Source of the DNA: Agapetus fuscipes
Lineage: Eukaryota > Arthropoda > Insecta > Trichoptera > Glossosomatidae
NCBI GenBank assembly: GCA_951799405.1
Contig: CATOGX010000006.1
Span: 1-64,000, forward strand
Direction: 5' to 3'
DNA: 64,000 nucleotides
Below, in pieces: positions 45,701 to 55,927 of the stretch. Positions within the stretch are counted from its first letter, which is position 1; each line of letters starts with the position of its first letter. The notes beneath the pieces were generated by a model. The model searched no databases, was not told the DNA's origin, and worked only from the letters and a program-made list of their open reading frames with translations. The position numbers were made by a program, and so were the translations under genes.

Positions 45701-47431
45701 GTATATCCCATTCTTTCATAATCTCCTCATAAAACATTCCAATAAAACAAAATAAAAATAAATATTACAAATAATATACAAATATAATAAATATTTACAT
45801 ACACAACATTTGTAGTTTCATTTTAAAATTAAGTATAAAGGAGTAGGTAGGGAGTACGCAGGTATTTACCAATTGCGCATTTAAAGAGTGATAACGTTTC
45901 CGGTTGAAAAACCTCTCTTGATGCTCCGCAGGCTTAACAATAGCAATGTGCGTGCCATCAATGCATCCCACAACACCAGGCAATCCAAACTCCTGGTAAA
46001 ACCTGTAAATGCAAAATGCAGCAATGGATAATAAGCACAAATATAATTATGTACCTATGTCTGCGGTAGCCCTGTTTACTGAGCTACTACATATGCAACT
46101 GAATGCAACCAAGCTACACATATAGTGTTTTCTTGCCGCGTTGTCCCTGAAGGGGCCGCATGTGGCGATTCAGGACCTATTTATTTTCACAGGTAAGGGG
46201 GCCGACCTTACGTCAACCACTTCAGTTGAAGTGTAGTTTTTCCAGCTCCCGAGGGGGCTGGTTCTCATTTCTTGTGAAGGCTGACTACACCTTGCCGGTA
46301 TTTTTGGATTTGAAATAAACACCAAAACGAGAAATCATTTCTGACACCCTCGGTGGAGATCGAACCCTTTCTCTCAGCATGGAATGCAAGCATTCTACCA
46401 ACTGAGCTATCAACCGGACTTTTACGAGCTTGGTCGTCGCTACAAAGCGCCAATTCTCAAGCAAGATCCAATTGCGGTAAGGCTGGATGGACCTTTAGTG
46501 ACCGGTCTACGAGTTCGAAGCGTTACCACTAGACTACGGACCGGTCTTTTATTTTTATTATAACTTACTGTTTAAACTCATTTTGATATTGGTAGGTATA
46601 TCGTTTTTTTTGTTGTTGCCTCACACAGATGGTAATGCTTCCATCATTTTGGAGAGTTGTATAAAAAATCTACATTACAACATTATACTAGAGTGAGGTT
46701 ATAAAACACAGGTTTTTGGTTGTGTATTGTGAAATAATGATAATAAAATTTGAGGAGTAAAATTAAAATAAAAAGGTTTTAATTTACAAATAGGTACTTA
46801 CTTATGTTTGATAGCATTTCTTTCTTCTCGAGTTTGTGGAAAATGAATATATTTTCTTTTAAAGTGGTCGTTGTTAAGAGCTACTGTCACAGCCCGCATA
46901 CAGTTGGACACACTCACTTGATGCATCTTGCTGTGAGCACTGGCTCCTATAAACCTTTGATATGAACCAGATGCATAGAAGCTTAGTGCGCTCAACACCT
47001 AGAAAGAAAATAAAATATATTGTGTTGAAGTACTAGTATCCAGCTGTGGCTAGTTGTATAGGTACATATCTATGCATTATTTTGAATATTTTACTAACCT
47101 TGGAAGTAGTGCTTATTCCCCGTCCATGCTTTGGTAAATAAGGCTCCAGCTCCTGTATGAGGTCACGACACACACCTTTGTTTAATCTGTATAGTCCTAC
47201 AAACTCGCGGTCCGGCATTTCAAAGGCTAAGTCCGTATTTCGCAAAGCTGCACTTCGCCGGCGATATAAAATGCCTTCCATTTCACGGGCGTGCTCCAGA
47301 AAATTTTCATATAGGCCTAAATCTGCCATTTCAAATTTATTTTTTAAAAATGAATTGTAAAATGTTCCTCTTGAGTGACTGTTTATGATTCTGCTATTTG
47401 ACACTTGGGCAATTAATATTTTGTGAGCCAT
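42800..47431 (-). CDS. PIF/Harbinger transposase (HARBI1-like), six exons, intact frame
   Basis: Minus-strand exons 47431-47099, 46998-46802, 46002-45870, 43562-43418, 43306-43005 and 42907-42800 join in phase (1218 nt, 405 residues), each with GT-AG borders. The DDE residues are visible: D192 in GCIDGTHIAI, D242 in GGADHDSFVW and E308 in RNTVERCIGVLKSRW. Conserved GDSGYPLR and ACVVLHNIAN also fit HARBI1/DDE_Tnp_4 nucleases. An N-terminal helical region (residues ~45-110) precedes. Intron 3 is ~2.3 kb because a foldback element and two RTE fragments inserted there; intron 2 holds a SINE. Coding exons show no damage, so it could be active or domesticated. Transposon ends were not found by eye. 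Confidence 0.9.
43592..43890. mobile_element. Foldback element with a GC-rich central palindrome
   Basis: Outer arms are inverted copies: catttagtagaac then ttt.ggcgctgttgcaa on the left (~43610-43650), mirrored at ~43830-43875. The centre (43699-43744) is a perfect 22-bp inverted repeat with a 2-nt loop (gacggtggctgggcggcggg and complement). It lies in intron 3 of the transposase gene. No frame of interest. Confidence 0.7.
43940..44535 (+). mobile_element. RTE-type LINE 3' end with an internal inverted duplication
   Basis: It starts in the last codons of the RTE ORF (LDEIKEVCKDRK) and runs through 3' UTR and tail to gcaacttagattatag at ~44525. Inside the tail, after aagcgcgaac, ~155 bp (44297-44452) is an inverted copy of 43945-44091, i.e. 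of the element's own upstream part, before the tail resumes (tgtctgcttgtgggcatg). Confidence 0.8.
44540..45060. other. Unassigned part of transposase intron 3
   Basis: AT-rich, no frames. A GC-rich imperfect inverted repeat, aatcccgcggatccgtggg and ccagcggatccgcgggttt (44760-44812), stands out. Confidence 0.4.
45061..45527 (+). mobile_element. RTE-type LINE 3' end, 5'-truncated
   Basis: It begins near the end of the ORF (aagtgaaagaagtatacaag, gaagaagtggcggctaatctg), continues through the 3' UTR and conserved tail, and ends gcaacttagattatagatt. A short insertion (aagataagataagtgat) sits at the start of the tail. Located in intron 3 of the Harbinger transposase gene. Confidence 0.88.
45528..45869. 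other. Intron 3 remainder
   Basis: Pyrimidine-rich on the plus strand. Words such as gccattccgctaggggtggcc suggest another retroelement fragment that I cannot name. It ends at the donor of transposase exon 3. Confidence 0.35.
46130..46547 (-). repeat. tRNA-derived SINE with two tRNA-like modules
   Basis: Minus strand starts gaccggtccgtagtctagtgg (related to the SINE at 24470), continues through ccatccagccttaccgc, then has a second module ccggttgatagctcagttgg with B box GGTTCGATCTC (46356-46366). The body aataccggcaaggtg and agccttcacaagaaatgag matches 140-250 at the window start. It sits in intron 2 of the transposase gene. Confidence 0.7.
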
Positions 47432-47528
47432 TTTACGGATTTACATAGACAACTGTCAAACAGATGAATTGTAAAATACGAATTGAAAGCGAATCGTTTT
47501 ATGAATCATCAACAAGTGGCCATTTTAT

Positions 47529-48002
47529 GGGGCTTCCACACGCTTGCCTCAAACGCCTTGAGTCAAGGGCTTGCAAGCGCTTGCAAGCTCTTGGAAAACC
47601 AAACAGGGTCATCCACACGCTTGTGCGTGCGTCTGTGTGTGTTAGAATAAGCAAGCATGGCGGACGTCCAGCTTTTAGCTATAACATTTGGATGAACTTA
47701 TTTTTATTTAAAAAAAAAACAAAACAAAAAGAGAGAAACTAAAAAGAAACGAATAATTCGGCAAAGACGATGGTGGATGATCAAAATTCATAGAAACCGT
47801 ACCGCACCAGAATGCGCGCGCACAAGTATGTGTGTGCCTGGCATGCGCATGCGTGAATTCCCTTTGACTTGCGTCAAAAAACCGACTCTGGTCGGATCGG
47901 CGACAAGCTGAGCCAAGGCGGCTTAAGCCACGCCCCCAGCTGAGCCAAACGGCCGTCCACACGCTCGACTTGGCTCGACTTGGCAAGCGTGTGGATGCCC
48001 CA
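47529..48002. mobile_element. PIF/Harbinger-type MITE, TTA duplication
   Basis: Inverted ends TGGGGCTTCCACACGCTTGCC and GGCAAGCGTGTGGATGCCCCA (one mismatch) are flanked by TTA on both sides (47526-47528, 48003-48005), the 3-bp TWA duplication of PIF/Harbinger. Subterminal motifs (gcttgcaagcgcttgcaagc, ctcgacttggctcgacttggc) are repeated. No transposase inside. It may be a client of the Harbinger gene next door. Confidence 0.85.
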
Positions 48003-48371
48003 TTACGATTTTCATAAGCAGATCATAATACGATTCATACAAAGTGGCCTTTTTAGACCTCCTTGTCTCGTTTTGGAAGAGGCGCTGATGTCGGTTGTTT
48101 TAGATACTAAAAGGATCATGTGCTTTAATAAATATATTTGTTCAAGTTTTGGGTCAATGAAGGCAGATATTAGGAAATATAAAATACAGGAATCTGTAAA
48201 ACTTTTAACTTCACTGGTTAATGAAATTTTGTATAAATCACCGTTTCTAATTCATGGTCAAATTATAAAGTGAAATATTATTACTACGCTCGCTCTGCAT
48301 GTAGCAAAAACTTGCGATTTCCGTTCACTTTGCCCCACCCCACTCCTTCACCCCCCGCCGCCACCTTCAAC
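48003..48371 (+). other. Unassigned stretch between MITE and right arm
   Basis: A ~55-codon plus frame (DTKRIMCFNKYICSSFGSMKAD to HGQIIK, 48100-48273) is open but unrecognised; it may be the end of a degraded transposon protein. Then a C-rich stretch before the inverted arm. Confidence 0.35.
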
Positions 48372-49299
48372 CCACGCGGAGTAAAAATGTTTGTCGTCGA
48401 TCTAAAAAACGTGAAATATTCAGTAAAAAGGACAATATATTCCATCGCTGCAAGTTTTCCTCGTAGAGAAGGTAATATTACACTTATTATTATATGGTGA
48501 AGTTCATTTCAAACATCGGATACGATATTTTATCATATTGTTTTTTTGCAGGTGGGATGCATGTTTTTCTCGACCAGAAAATTTCAAGCCGCAGGAAAAA
48601 GCGATCCAGGAAGTGTCTCAACCTGAACCAATGTACGTGTATTGCAATAAACGTGTATTGCCGCTTCCACTTCGAAGAAAACTTTATTAGAAATCCGTCG
48701 GGAAGATTGTATGGACCGCTACTCATAACATGACGTGTTATTTTATTCATTCGCTGAACGCTGCTTATGTTCTCCGCTGGGAACCGAACTCAAGACCTTC
48801 GGATATTGAGTGGTGGCGTCAACCACTAGACTGTACACCGGTGAAATATGTGAAGAAATGTTTTGTGATTTTGGAGAAAAGTGTCAAAATAAATATTTGT
48901 TACTACAATAATTGCTAACCAAGGTCCTTACATAGGTAGTTTATGTTATATTTCTGATACATTAGATTTCAAAAACATATCATTTTCTGTATGTGATCTT
49001 GTATCTTATCTGCTAATAAATGAAACACGTAAATATTCACTTTTTGTTTTATTTTTTGTACGAAATGGGAGTAGGTATGGAATAATAATATGAGATAATA
49101 TTATAGGAGCATGGCATAGCGCGCATGTATGAGTGCACTAACACACTCACACGTACACGCACACGTCGTGGTTCGCTCTCGTAACATTACGTGACGCTAG
49201 TATCTCTAGACTGATATTATGATTATCGTATTATTATCATTAAACCGGAAATACAAAGATATATTAGGGACTCAGTTCTCTATAAACCTATACTCTGTG
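48372..49299 (-). repeat. Right arm of the inverted repeat around the Harbinger locus
   Basis: Inverse complement of 36207-37414. On the plus strand it holds two exon-like frames that splice in phase: MFVVDLKNVKYSVKRTIYSI...RRE to a GTAATA donor, then after a TTTTTTTGCAG acceptor GGMHVFLDQKISSRRKK...RSRKCLNLNQ (to 48733). The left arm breaks the same frames. I do not recognise this ~109-residue product and treat it as hypothetical. Confidence 0.75.
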
Positions 49300-49729
49300 A
49301 ATATGACTCAGCCCGGCATGGACTTCACCAGACCCCGTTCACAAGTATTTTGCTACTGGTTACCCTGTTTTATAATTCGGAAGCCATATTGTAATCGATC
49401 TATGGTACGCGGAATGTATGGTTATGAGTAAGGAGGAAGGGGAAGAGGTCGTTTTTTAAACTGAAATCAGAATGAGCGTAAATAAATTTGAATTAATAAT
49501 TTATATTTACTGTTATTCATGTAAAAAAAGAGTTTAAGCGCCAATAAACTTTATTTTGTTTAGTATTTATTAAATTGCTAATTTTTTATTAAAAAAAAAC
49601 TGATGAAAAAATATTTTATAATGATGGTTGAACTGTGTGTAGGATTTTGGCCCGGGGCGCCACCCTACTCTGTGGGCGCCACAAACGTCAAGCGTATTTG
49701 AAATTAACTGTTGTATTTTCACTATTATT
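49300..49729. other. Unassigned AT-rich stretch
   Basis: No gene. The motif CACAGAGTA occurs on the minus strand at 49674. atgtatgg...taaggaggaaggggaag (49412-49445) is weakly similar to 50433-50470. Confidence 0.35.
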
Positions 49730-49997
49730 GAAAAGTGTAGAGATTAATGAAATCAAGAAGACTCCAGTGGCCGGACACGTAGCACGTGCAGAAGACTCCA
49801 GGATCATCAGAACTGTCTTGGATGGTGCCCCCTCAGGCGTTAGACCCCCGGGACGTAGGATGCGGCGGGCAGAGAACGTCGAAGCCAACGCCGAAGTTTT
49901 GGGAGTGAGGCGACTATGGAGGGAAGCAGCACAAGGCAGAGTGGTGCAGGTGTCCCTGAGCCTTGAAGGCTGTCGGCTGATGAGCCGAAGAAAGTGA
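49730..49997 (+). pseudogene. C-terminal fragment of an RTE/CR1-like LINE ORF
   Basis: About 80 codons read VAGHVARAEDSRIIRTVLDGAPSGVRPPGRRMRRAENVEANAEVLGVRRLWREAAQ, the block that follows the RT in RTE-like and related LINEs (GHV.R..DSR...VL.G...G.R..GR...R..D.VE.D). The window's main RTE family has a clearly different sequence here, so this is another LINE family. Everything upstream is missing. Confidence 0.75.
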
Positions 49998-51245
49998 AAT
50001 TAAAGTGTATAGATTTCATATTATAAACATTTCCGGTCCTCAGGCCATCATCAGGGGACAATCATCAGGGATCCAAAACTTTTGCAAGAAATACAGATAC
50101 AGAATGCCAGTGTCCTTGACAATAGACAGGTGCCTATTTGATTGTGTACCTACGTTTATTTTTGCCATATCATTTGTGTTTTTTACATTGAGGTTTTTTA
50201 AATTTTTTTTTTTCTTTACAGTGTGTATTTTTGTGATTGTATGACTAATCTTTCTAGAATAAATAAATATTGTGCAAAATATAAGCGTTTTATTTTGACA
50301 GCTTATAGCAATAATAATAATATTACTAAATAATATCATGGCAGATAATAATATTATATGATTATAGTGGTGTGAGTGTACCCGCGTGCCGCGTGTATAA
50401 TACACACATGCATACAAGATCAAAGTCCAATACGCAGAATGTATGGAAGGGAAGTAAGAAGGCGAGGAAGGGGGGTTTCGAAGTACGTACCTACCCCTAA
50501 GCCATAGAGTGGCTTCTCTAAGTACCTATACTCTGTGGACTTCACTTGTTTCTGTCAAATCACTAAGAAACATTTTTTTTCGATCCATAATAAAAAATAA
50601 TATTTCGGCAAAAAAGTCATCAAAAAACATAAAACCACTCTAAATTTAATAAAAGTGTCTTTTTTAATTATCGGCCATAAATTGAACAAAAAGTCTCATA
50701 TTTGTGTGCAAAATTTAAACTATAGTTTTGGCCGTTTAAGTACTACAAAATTTCGAGATCTACTTCAAGAATAAAATTATACTTACATGCAGCCGTCGAA
50801 ACGTCCAGATCCAACGAATTAAATTGACCAATGTGGATGGATGTGAAGTTTTTAAAGGGAAAGGCAATAGTTAGTGTTTGCATCTTTTGAAGAAAAATTT
50901 TGGTACATAACCTCAACTATTTTGAAAATTTTTTGGAACAAAAACAAATTACAGGAAGGAAAAAATAAAACTTGTGTCCTACCTACCTGATTCAAGAGGA
51001 CAACATGGCACATGGCGCAAAATTAAAATTGTGGACTTTTATATGGACAATATATTTCTTTTTTTAACTATTTATAAATATATATTTTTTTTTCTTTGTA
51101 TATTTACTAACCTTACTTTTAACTTTTTTAACTTTACTTTTAACTTTTTTCTGTTTCAATTTTATGTTTGTTAGCTATATATTTTTATTTTTTTTCTGTG
51201 TACTATATTTACTAACTTTAGTTTTTCAAATTTTGTTATGTAGAA
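49998..51245. other. Unassigned AT-rich stretch upstream of the full-length RTE element
   Basis: No supportable gene. CACAGAGTATAGG occurs on the minus strand ending at 50537. The last ~250 bp (T-rich, ttaactttacttttaactt) may be the RTE element's 5' UTR; its start cannot be set because no other copy in the window reaches it. Confidence 0.4.
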
Positions 51246-54200
51246 ATGGCCACTCACAATAATTTTGTACGTGCACGTTGTGGAAATGCCGCCACTAATT
51301 TTCATAGAAAGAATGAATGGGTTTTCGGGACATGGAATGTAAGGAAGATGAATGATTGCAAGGAGAAAGAAATTATGAATGTAATGAAAGAGAAACGAAT
51401 AAAAGTAATGGGTGTGACTGAAACAAAAATGAAAGGGAATGGTGAGAAAGTATTAGTGAACGGTGAATTGTATATTTGGTCAGGTGTGGAAGATGGGAAT
51501 GAAAGGCAAGGTGTAGGTGTGATTGTGAGTGAGTGTGTAAAAGGATGTATAACAGGTTATCGAAGAATTTCTCCTAGGATTTTGGTTGTTAAATTCAAAA
51601 TTAACAGTTTGAGACTTTTCTTGGTTGCCTGTTATGCTCCTGTTGATTCAGAGTGTATGGAGGTGAGAATGAGTTTTTGGAATGAATTGAATGCGGTTGT
51701 GCATGAAAGGAAGAATAATGAAAACATTGTAATTTTAGGTGATATGAATGGATGGATAGGTGCACAGAGGGATGAATGTTTGAAAATAATTGGTCCTGGT
51801 GGGAGAGGTGTAGTCAATGATAATGGGCGACATCTGATTGCTTTGTGTGCGGAGCACAGTCTTTTTGCATCGAATACTTGGTTTCGGCATAAGGATGTGC
51901 ATCTGTACACGAGGCAGATTGTGGGAAGTCGCACAATCATTGACTACATCTGTGTGGATGAAAGATTGAGAGGAGCCGTAAGAGATAGCCGTGTCTACCG
52001 GGGGCCTGAAATAGGCAGTGACCACTATCTCTTATGTGCTAAAATAATGATTGGTGAAGTAAGAAAGAAGAAACGCAAGAGGCAAGTAAGATTGCCTAGA
52101 ATAAAAGTAGAAAGGTTGAATGAAGAAAATGTGAAAGAGAAGTATGTATCAGAGCTCCACAAAATTTTAAGTGTGAGTGAACTTGAGAAGAGTGTGTGTG
52201 GAAAAGATATTGAAAGTATGTGGAAAGATCTGAAAAAAGGAATGACTGAATGCGCTAAAAAAGCATGTGGGGTAACGAAAGGTGGAAGATTGAAAGGAGA
52301 TGCCTGGTGGAATGATAGAGTAAAAGAAGCTGTGAAAGTTAAGAAGAAGTGTTATGAAAATTGGCTGAATGATAGAAATGATAGAAAGCTAGAAGACGAA
52401 TATAAGATAGCTAAGAGAATGGCGAAGACTATAATTTATGAAAGCAAGATGAATGAACAAAAAAAGATTGATGAAAGGATTAACAGAAGTTTCACCGACA
52501 GTAAGAAGGAATTTTGGAAGTGGATCAATGCGGATAGAAATAAATCTTCTGCATTGACCACTCCGGGAGTCAAAAGTGCTGCCGGTGAGATGGTATGGGA
52601 GAATGAAGAAGTATGCAAGAGATGGAAGAACTATTTTCAAGAAATTTTTGGTCAGGGTGAAAGAAGAATTTATGAACAGATAGATGAAGAGAATGAATTG
52701 AAGATTTTGAAAGAAGAATTGATAGTGTCTATTTCACGTCTGAAGAATGGGAAGTCTGCTGGGTTTGATGGTATAAATGGTGAAATGTTGAAAGCAGGAG
52801 GTGAATGTGTGATAGATTGGATGTACGAATTATGTAAGCTTTGTGTGAATGCAGGAGTAGTACCGATGGATTGGAGGAAGGCAGTCATTGTTCCCATTTA
52901 CAAAGGTAAAGGGGACAAAAAAGACTGTCAGAACTTCAGACCAATCAGTCTACTCAGTATACCAGGAAAAGTCTTCTGTAAGGTGATCATAAAAAATGTG
53001 ATTCTGACTACTAGTGAAAGGATTTCCGATATACAGTCCGGCTTTATGGCCGGTAGGGGCTGTGTTGATCAGATTTTCACTCTACGACAACTTGTTGAAA
53101 AACAATTGTCGGTGAGGGGAAAGCTGTTCACAGCCTTTGTAGATCTGGAAAAGGCTTTTGACTCAGTAGACAGAGGTATGTTATGGGATGTTTTGAAAGC
53201 ATACGGAGTAAATGGGGCTCTCCTAGATGCGGTGCATGCGAACTATGAAAATAGTATGGCATGTGTTCGTATTGATGGTGAGTATAGTGAATGGTTTGAA
53301 GTTTATAAGGGTGTGAGGCAAGGATGTGTGATGAGTCCATGGCAATTTAACATAGTCATGGACAAGTGTGTCAGAGATGCTAGTCTTAATGATTGTGGAT
53401 TGATGATAGGAGAGAGCAAAGTGAGTGTTCTACTGTATGCAGATGATGCAGTTCTTGTATCTGATTCAGCAGTAGAATTGCAAACAATGCTCTCTAGATT
53501 GAATGAAGCTTTGTTAGGTAACCATTTGAAGTTGAATGCAAGTAAGACGAAAGTATTGATTTTTCAAAGAGATGATGAAAGTATGAATTATGAATTTAAA
53601 ATTAATGGAATGAATGTTGATGTCGTAAATGAGTTTGTATATCTGGGAAGTAAGTTTGAAAAAGATGGAAGAATGTCCGGTGAATTTGAAAGAAGAATAA
53701 TGAAAGGCAGGTGTGTACTGGGTGCGACCGCTTGCATCGCCAGGAACCAAAATCTCTCAAAAAATGTTAGATTGGCGGTGCACGGTGGTATACTAGTGCC
53801 CACCTTGATGTATGGAAGTGAAGCCTGGACGGTGAGTGAAAGGGAAATTAGTAAAGTCCATACAGTAGAAATGGACTATCTAAGAAGTATGATTGGGAAA
53901 AAACGAAGTGACAGGGTGAGGAATGATTTTGTAAGAGAGGAATGTGGTGTAAGGGAAAGTGTGAAAGTGAAGATTAAAAGAAGTATGTTAAGATGGTTCG
54001 GGCACATGGAGAGAATGAGTGATGAAAGATTGACGAAGAAAGTATATGTTGCTAGAATAGATGGATGTCGTGGAAGAGGAAGACCGAGAAAGGTATGGAT
54101 GGACCAAATTTTCGAAATAGCGAGTGAATGGAATATCCAGAGTCATAATAAAAGGAGAGCTTGTATGAAAAAGGTTATGACTCTGGATGAAATGAAAGAA

Positions 54201-54251
54201 GTATGCAAGGACAGGAAGAAGTGGCGGCTAATCTGCAATGCTGATTTGTAA
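51246..54251 (+). CDS. RTE-type LINE polyprotein, full-length intact (endonuclease and RT)
   Basis: 1001 codons without interruption. APE-like endonuclease: GTWNVRKM (~29), VTETKMKGNG (~57), LGDMNGWIG (~164) and SDHYLL (~257). RT: FRPISLLSIPGK (~563), FVDLEKAFDSVD (~630), VRQGCVMSP (~675) and LLYADDAVLV (~727, catalytic YADD). The C-terminal block has LVPTLMYGSEAWTV, RWFGHMERMSDE (~916) and RGRGRPRKVW. One ORF with no Gag-like ORF1, a short 3' UTR and repeat-type 3' ends fit the RTE clade. It would nick target DNA and reverse transcribe its RNA in place. The Met at 51246 is the first in frame and precedes the endonuclease by ~25 residues. Probably the source of the many tails in this window. 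Confidence 0.93.
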   Translation: MATHNNFVRARCGNAATNFHRKNEWVFGTWNVRKMNDCKEKEIMNVMKEKRIKVMGVTETKMKGNGEKVLVNGELYIWSGVEDGNERQGVGVIVSECVKGCITGYRRISPRILVVKFKINSLRLFLVACYAPVDSECMEVRMSFWNELNAVVHERKNNENIVILGDMNGWIGAQRDECLKIIGPGGRGVVNDNGRHLIALCAEHSLFASNTWFRHKDVHLYTRQIVGSRTIIDYICVDERLRGAVRDSRVYRGPEIGSDHYLLCAKIMIGEVRKKKRKRQVRLPRIKVERLNEENVKEKYVSELHKILSVSELEKSVCGKDIESMWKDLKKGMTECAKKACGVTKGGRLKGDAWWNDRVKEAVKVKKKCYENWLNDRNDRKLEDEYKIAKRMAKTIIYESKMNEQKKIDERINRSFTDSKKEFWKWINADRNKSSALTTPGVKSAAGEMVWENEEVCKRWKNYFQEIFGQGERRIYEQIDEENELKILKEELIVSISRLKNGKSAGFDGINGEMLKAGGECVIDWMYELCKLCVNAGVVPMDWRKAVIVPIYKGKGDKKDCQNFRPISLLSIPGKVFCKVIIKNVILTTSERISDIQSGFMAGRGCVDQIFTLRQLVEKQLSVRGKLFTAFVDLEKAFDSVDRGMLWDVLKAYGVNGALLDAVHANYENSMACVRIDGEYSEWFEVYKGVRQGCVMSPWQFNIVMDKCVRDASLNDCGLMIGESKVSVLLYADDAVLVSDSAVELQTMLSRLNEALLGNHLKLNASKTKVLIFQRDDESMNYEFKINGMNVDVVNEFVYLGSKFEKDGRMSGEFERRIMKGRCVLGATACIARNQNLSKNVRLAVHGGILVPTLMYGSEAWTVSEREISKVHTVEMDYLRSMIGKKRSDRVRNDFVREECGVRESVKVKIKRSMLRWFGHMERMSDERLTKKVYVARIDGCRGRGRPRKVWMDQIFEIASEWNIQSHNKRRACMKKVMTLDEMKEVCKDRKKWRLICNADL

Positions 54252-54634
54252 TGTTGGTTTATTAGTTTGCTACATTTTTTGCATAAGAAATTTTTGACTT
54301 TTTTTGTATAGATTTATTTTTAAGGTTTTGTTGTTTTTTTTTTGTAAACTTAAATGTCATTTATTACTCGTATTCCTTGACTTATAGGTTGGTATGAGAC
54401 TGACCACCCATACTGTAAAAAATGGTTCACTTTGCCAATGTCACCCCTGTTTCAGGGAATGTCGGCAGGAGTTGCAGGGCTTATGTTCATTTGAGTTTGG
54501 ATTTTATTTGTAAGTACACATTCAGCATTTGTAAGCGCGAACTACACGTGTTTGTTTGTGGGCATACATCTGAGAGCTTTAAATGAATATATGCTTGCAA
54601 CTTAGATTATAGATAGATTATTATTATAGATTGT
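54252..54634 (+). other. RTE element 3' UTR and conserved tail
   Basis: T-rich 3' UTR, then cttgacttataggttggtatgag, caatgtcacccctgtttcagg, agcatttgtaagcgcgaac and gcaacttagattatagatag ending in ATTATAG-type repeats at ~54634. This ~270-bp tail is the part found alone elsewhere, so it is likely the RT recognition region. Confidence 0.88.
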
Positions 54635-55252
54635 ACTCTTTATGTGAGACATTCCTTCTATTTAGATTTGGAGAATGGAGAGCAAACTATAACACTACGT
54701 ATATATAGGGCTCAAAACTCATCGACGTTTGAGGACGGTAGCCTCTTAATATGAGCTCGGTAATCCTCTTTAGTTAAGTCATTGTTTTTATAGGCATAAC
54801 ATAAATTCCTTGATCCTTATTCGTTTGGTAGATAGTGGGCTTCTCTCCATCAAGGAGATTTTGATCTTTTAGAAATTTTAGAAAGTCTACAATATACCTC
54901 AGCCTTTGTTGTATAATTAACATCAACATATTCTTTGGCAGTGCTCTGTCGACAGTAATGTGAAGGTATTTTTGGAAGAGTTGTCAAAAACTTACTGATG
55001 TGCTGCACTTTACATTGCCTTTAATCACTTTATTGGTTTTTGTTTTTCTGGCAACCCGATTTCAGCATGGGATTATTTGTTCTAGACCCAATTTGTCACA
55101 CACCATTCACTTGAGCACAGTGTCCCGCAAATTTAGAAAAGAAGAAAGTCGCGCGCCTTTCTCATTCTACCTAGGGTCTCAGTGGTTCACCTGTTACCTC
55201 AGTGTTCATCTTAGTATCGCTTTAGGTATCGCTTTAGTATCTGGAGCCGTTA

Positions 55253-55925
55253 TTGAGGTTTCAGCGGAGCTTTAGAGAGGTTCTTCAGCCCATCGGTCAG
55301 TCTCAAGTCGGATGCACGGTCATTGACCACGCCCCCAGCGCTGAACTTTACTCCCGGGTAGTCCCAAGAGTATCTCAAAGTCACCCCGCCCAACCTTAAC
55401 CTTCTTGTCCCTCCCGGAGGCCACCAAGGACTGGGTCCGACACTTGGCCTCGTTGACGTCCATCCCACAGTTGTTCAATCTCAAAGTTAACCGGTCCAGC
55501 GATTTCTAAAGACCGGTTTCATGGCTTGCAAGCAACACCACATCGTCCGCAAAAGCCAAGGCGCCGAGCTATACGCCGTTTACGTCAAATTTCTCGCAAT
55601 GCTGAGTCAGTGACTATGCTAAACAGCATAGGCGAAAGCAGAGCACCCTGTTTAACCTTCCTTTGCACCACTACATTTCCTGAGCAGTTTTTACCGAGTT
55701 GGAAAAAGCTTTGGATTTTTCATAGAGCGACTTAACGAAACTGATAAATTTGGTCGGTGCCCAACCCGGCCTAGGGAATCGTATATAGCGTGCCGTGATA
55801 CACTATGGAATGCCTTGCTGACATCTAATGAAGCCAAATGCAGTGTTTTCATTTTACATCTTGCCTGCCAGATAGCCCCCTGAAGCAGGAAGATGTTTTC
55901 GGCGCACTTATTACTACAAAAGTAT
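55253..55925 (-). pseudogene. R2-clade RT fragment, copy B
   Basis: Same fragment and same borders as 4657-5330. Visible pieces include LTDGLKNLSKAPLKPQ, YPGVKFSAGGVV and the GDPLSP-region equivalent. About 20 bp near 55700 (gttggaaaaagctttggattt) is retained here and deleted in copy A. Confidence 0.8.
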
Positions 55926-55927
55926 GT

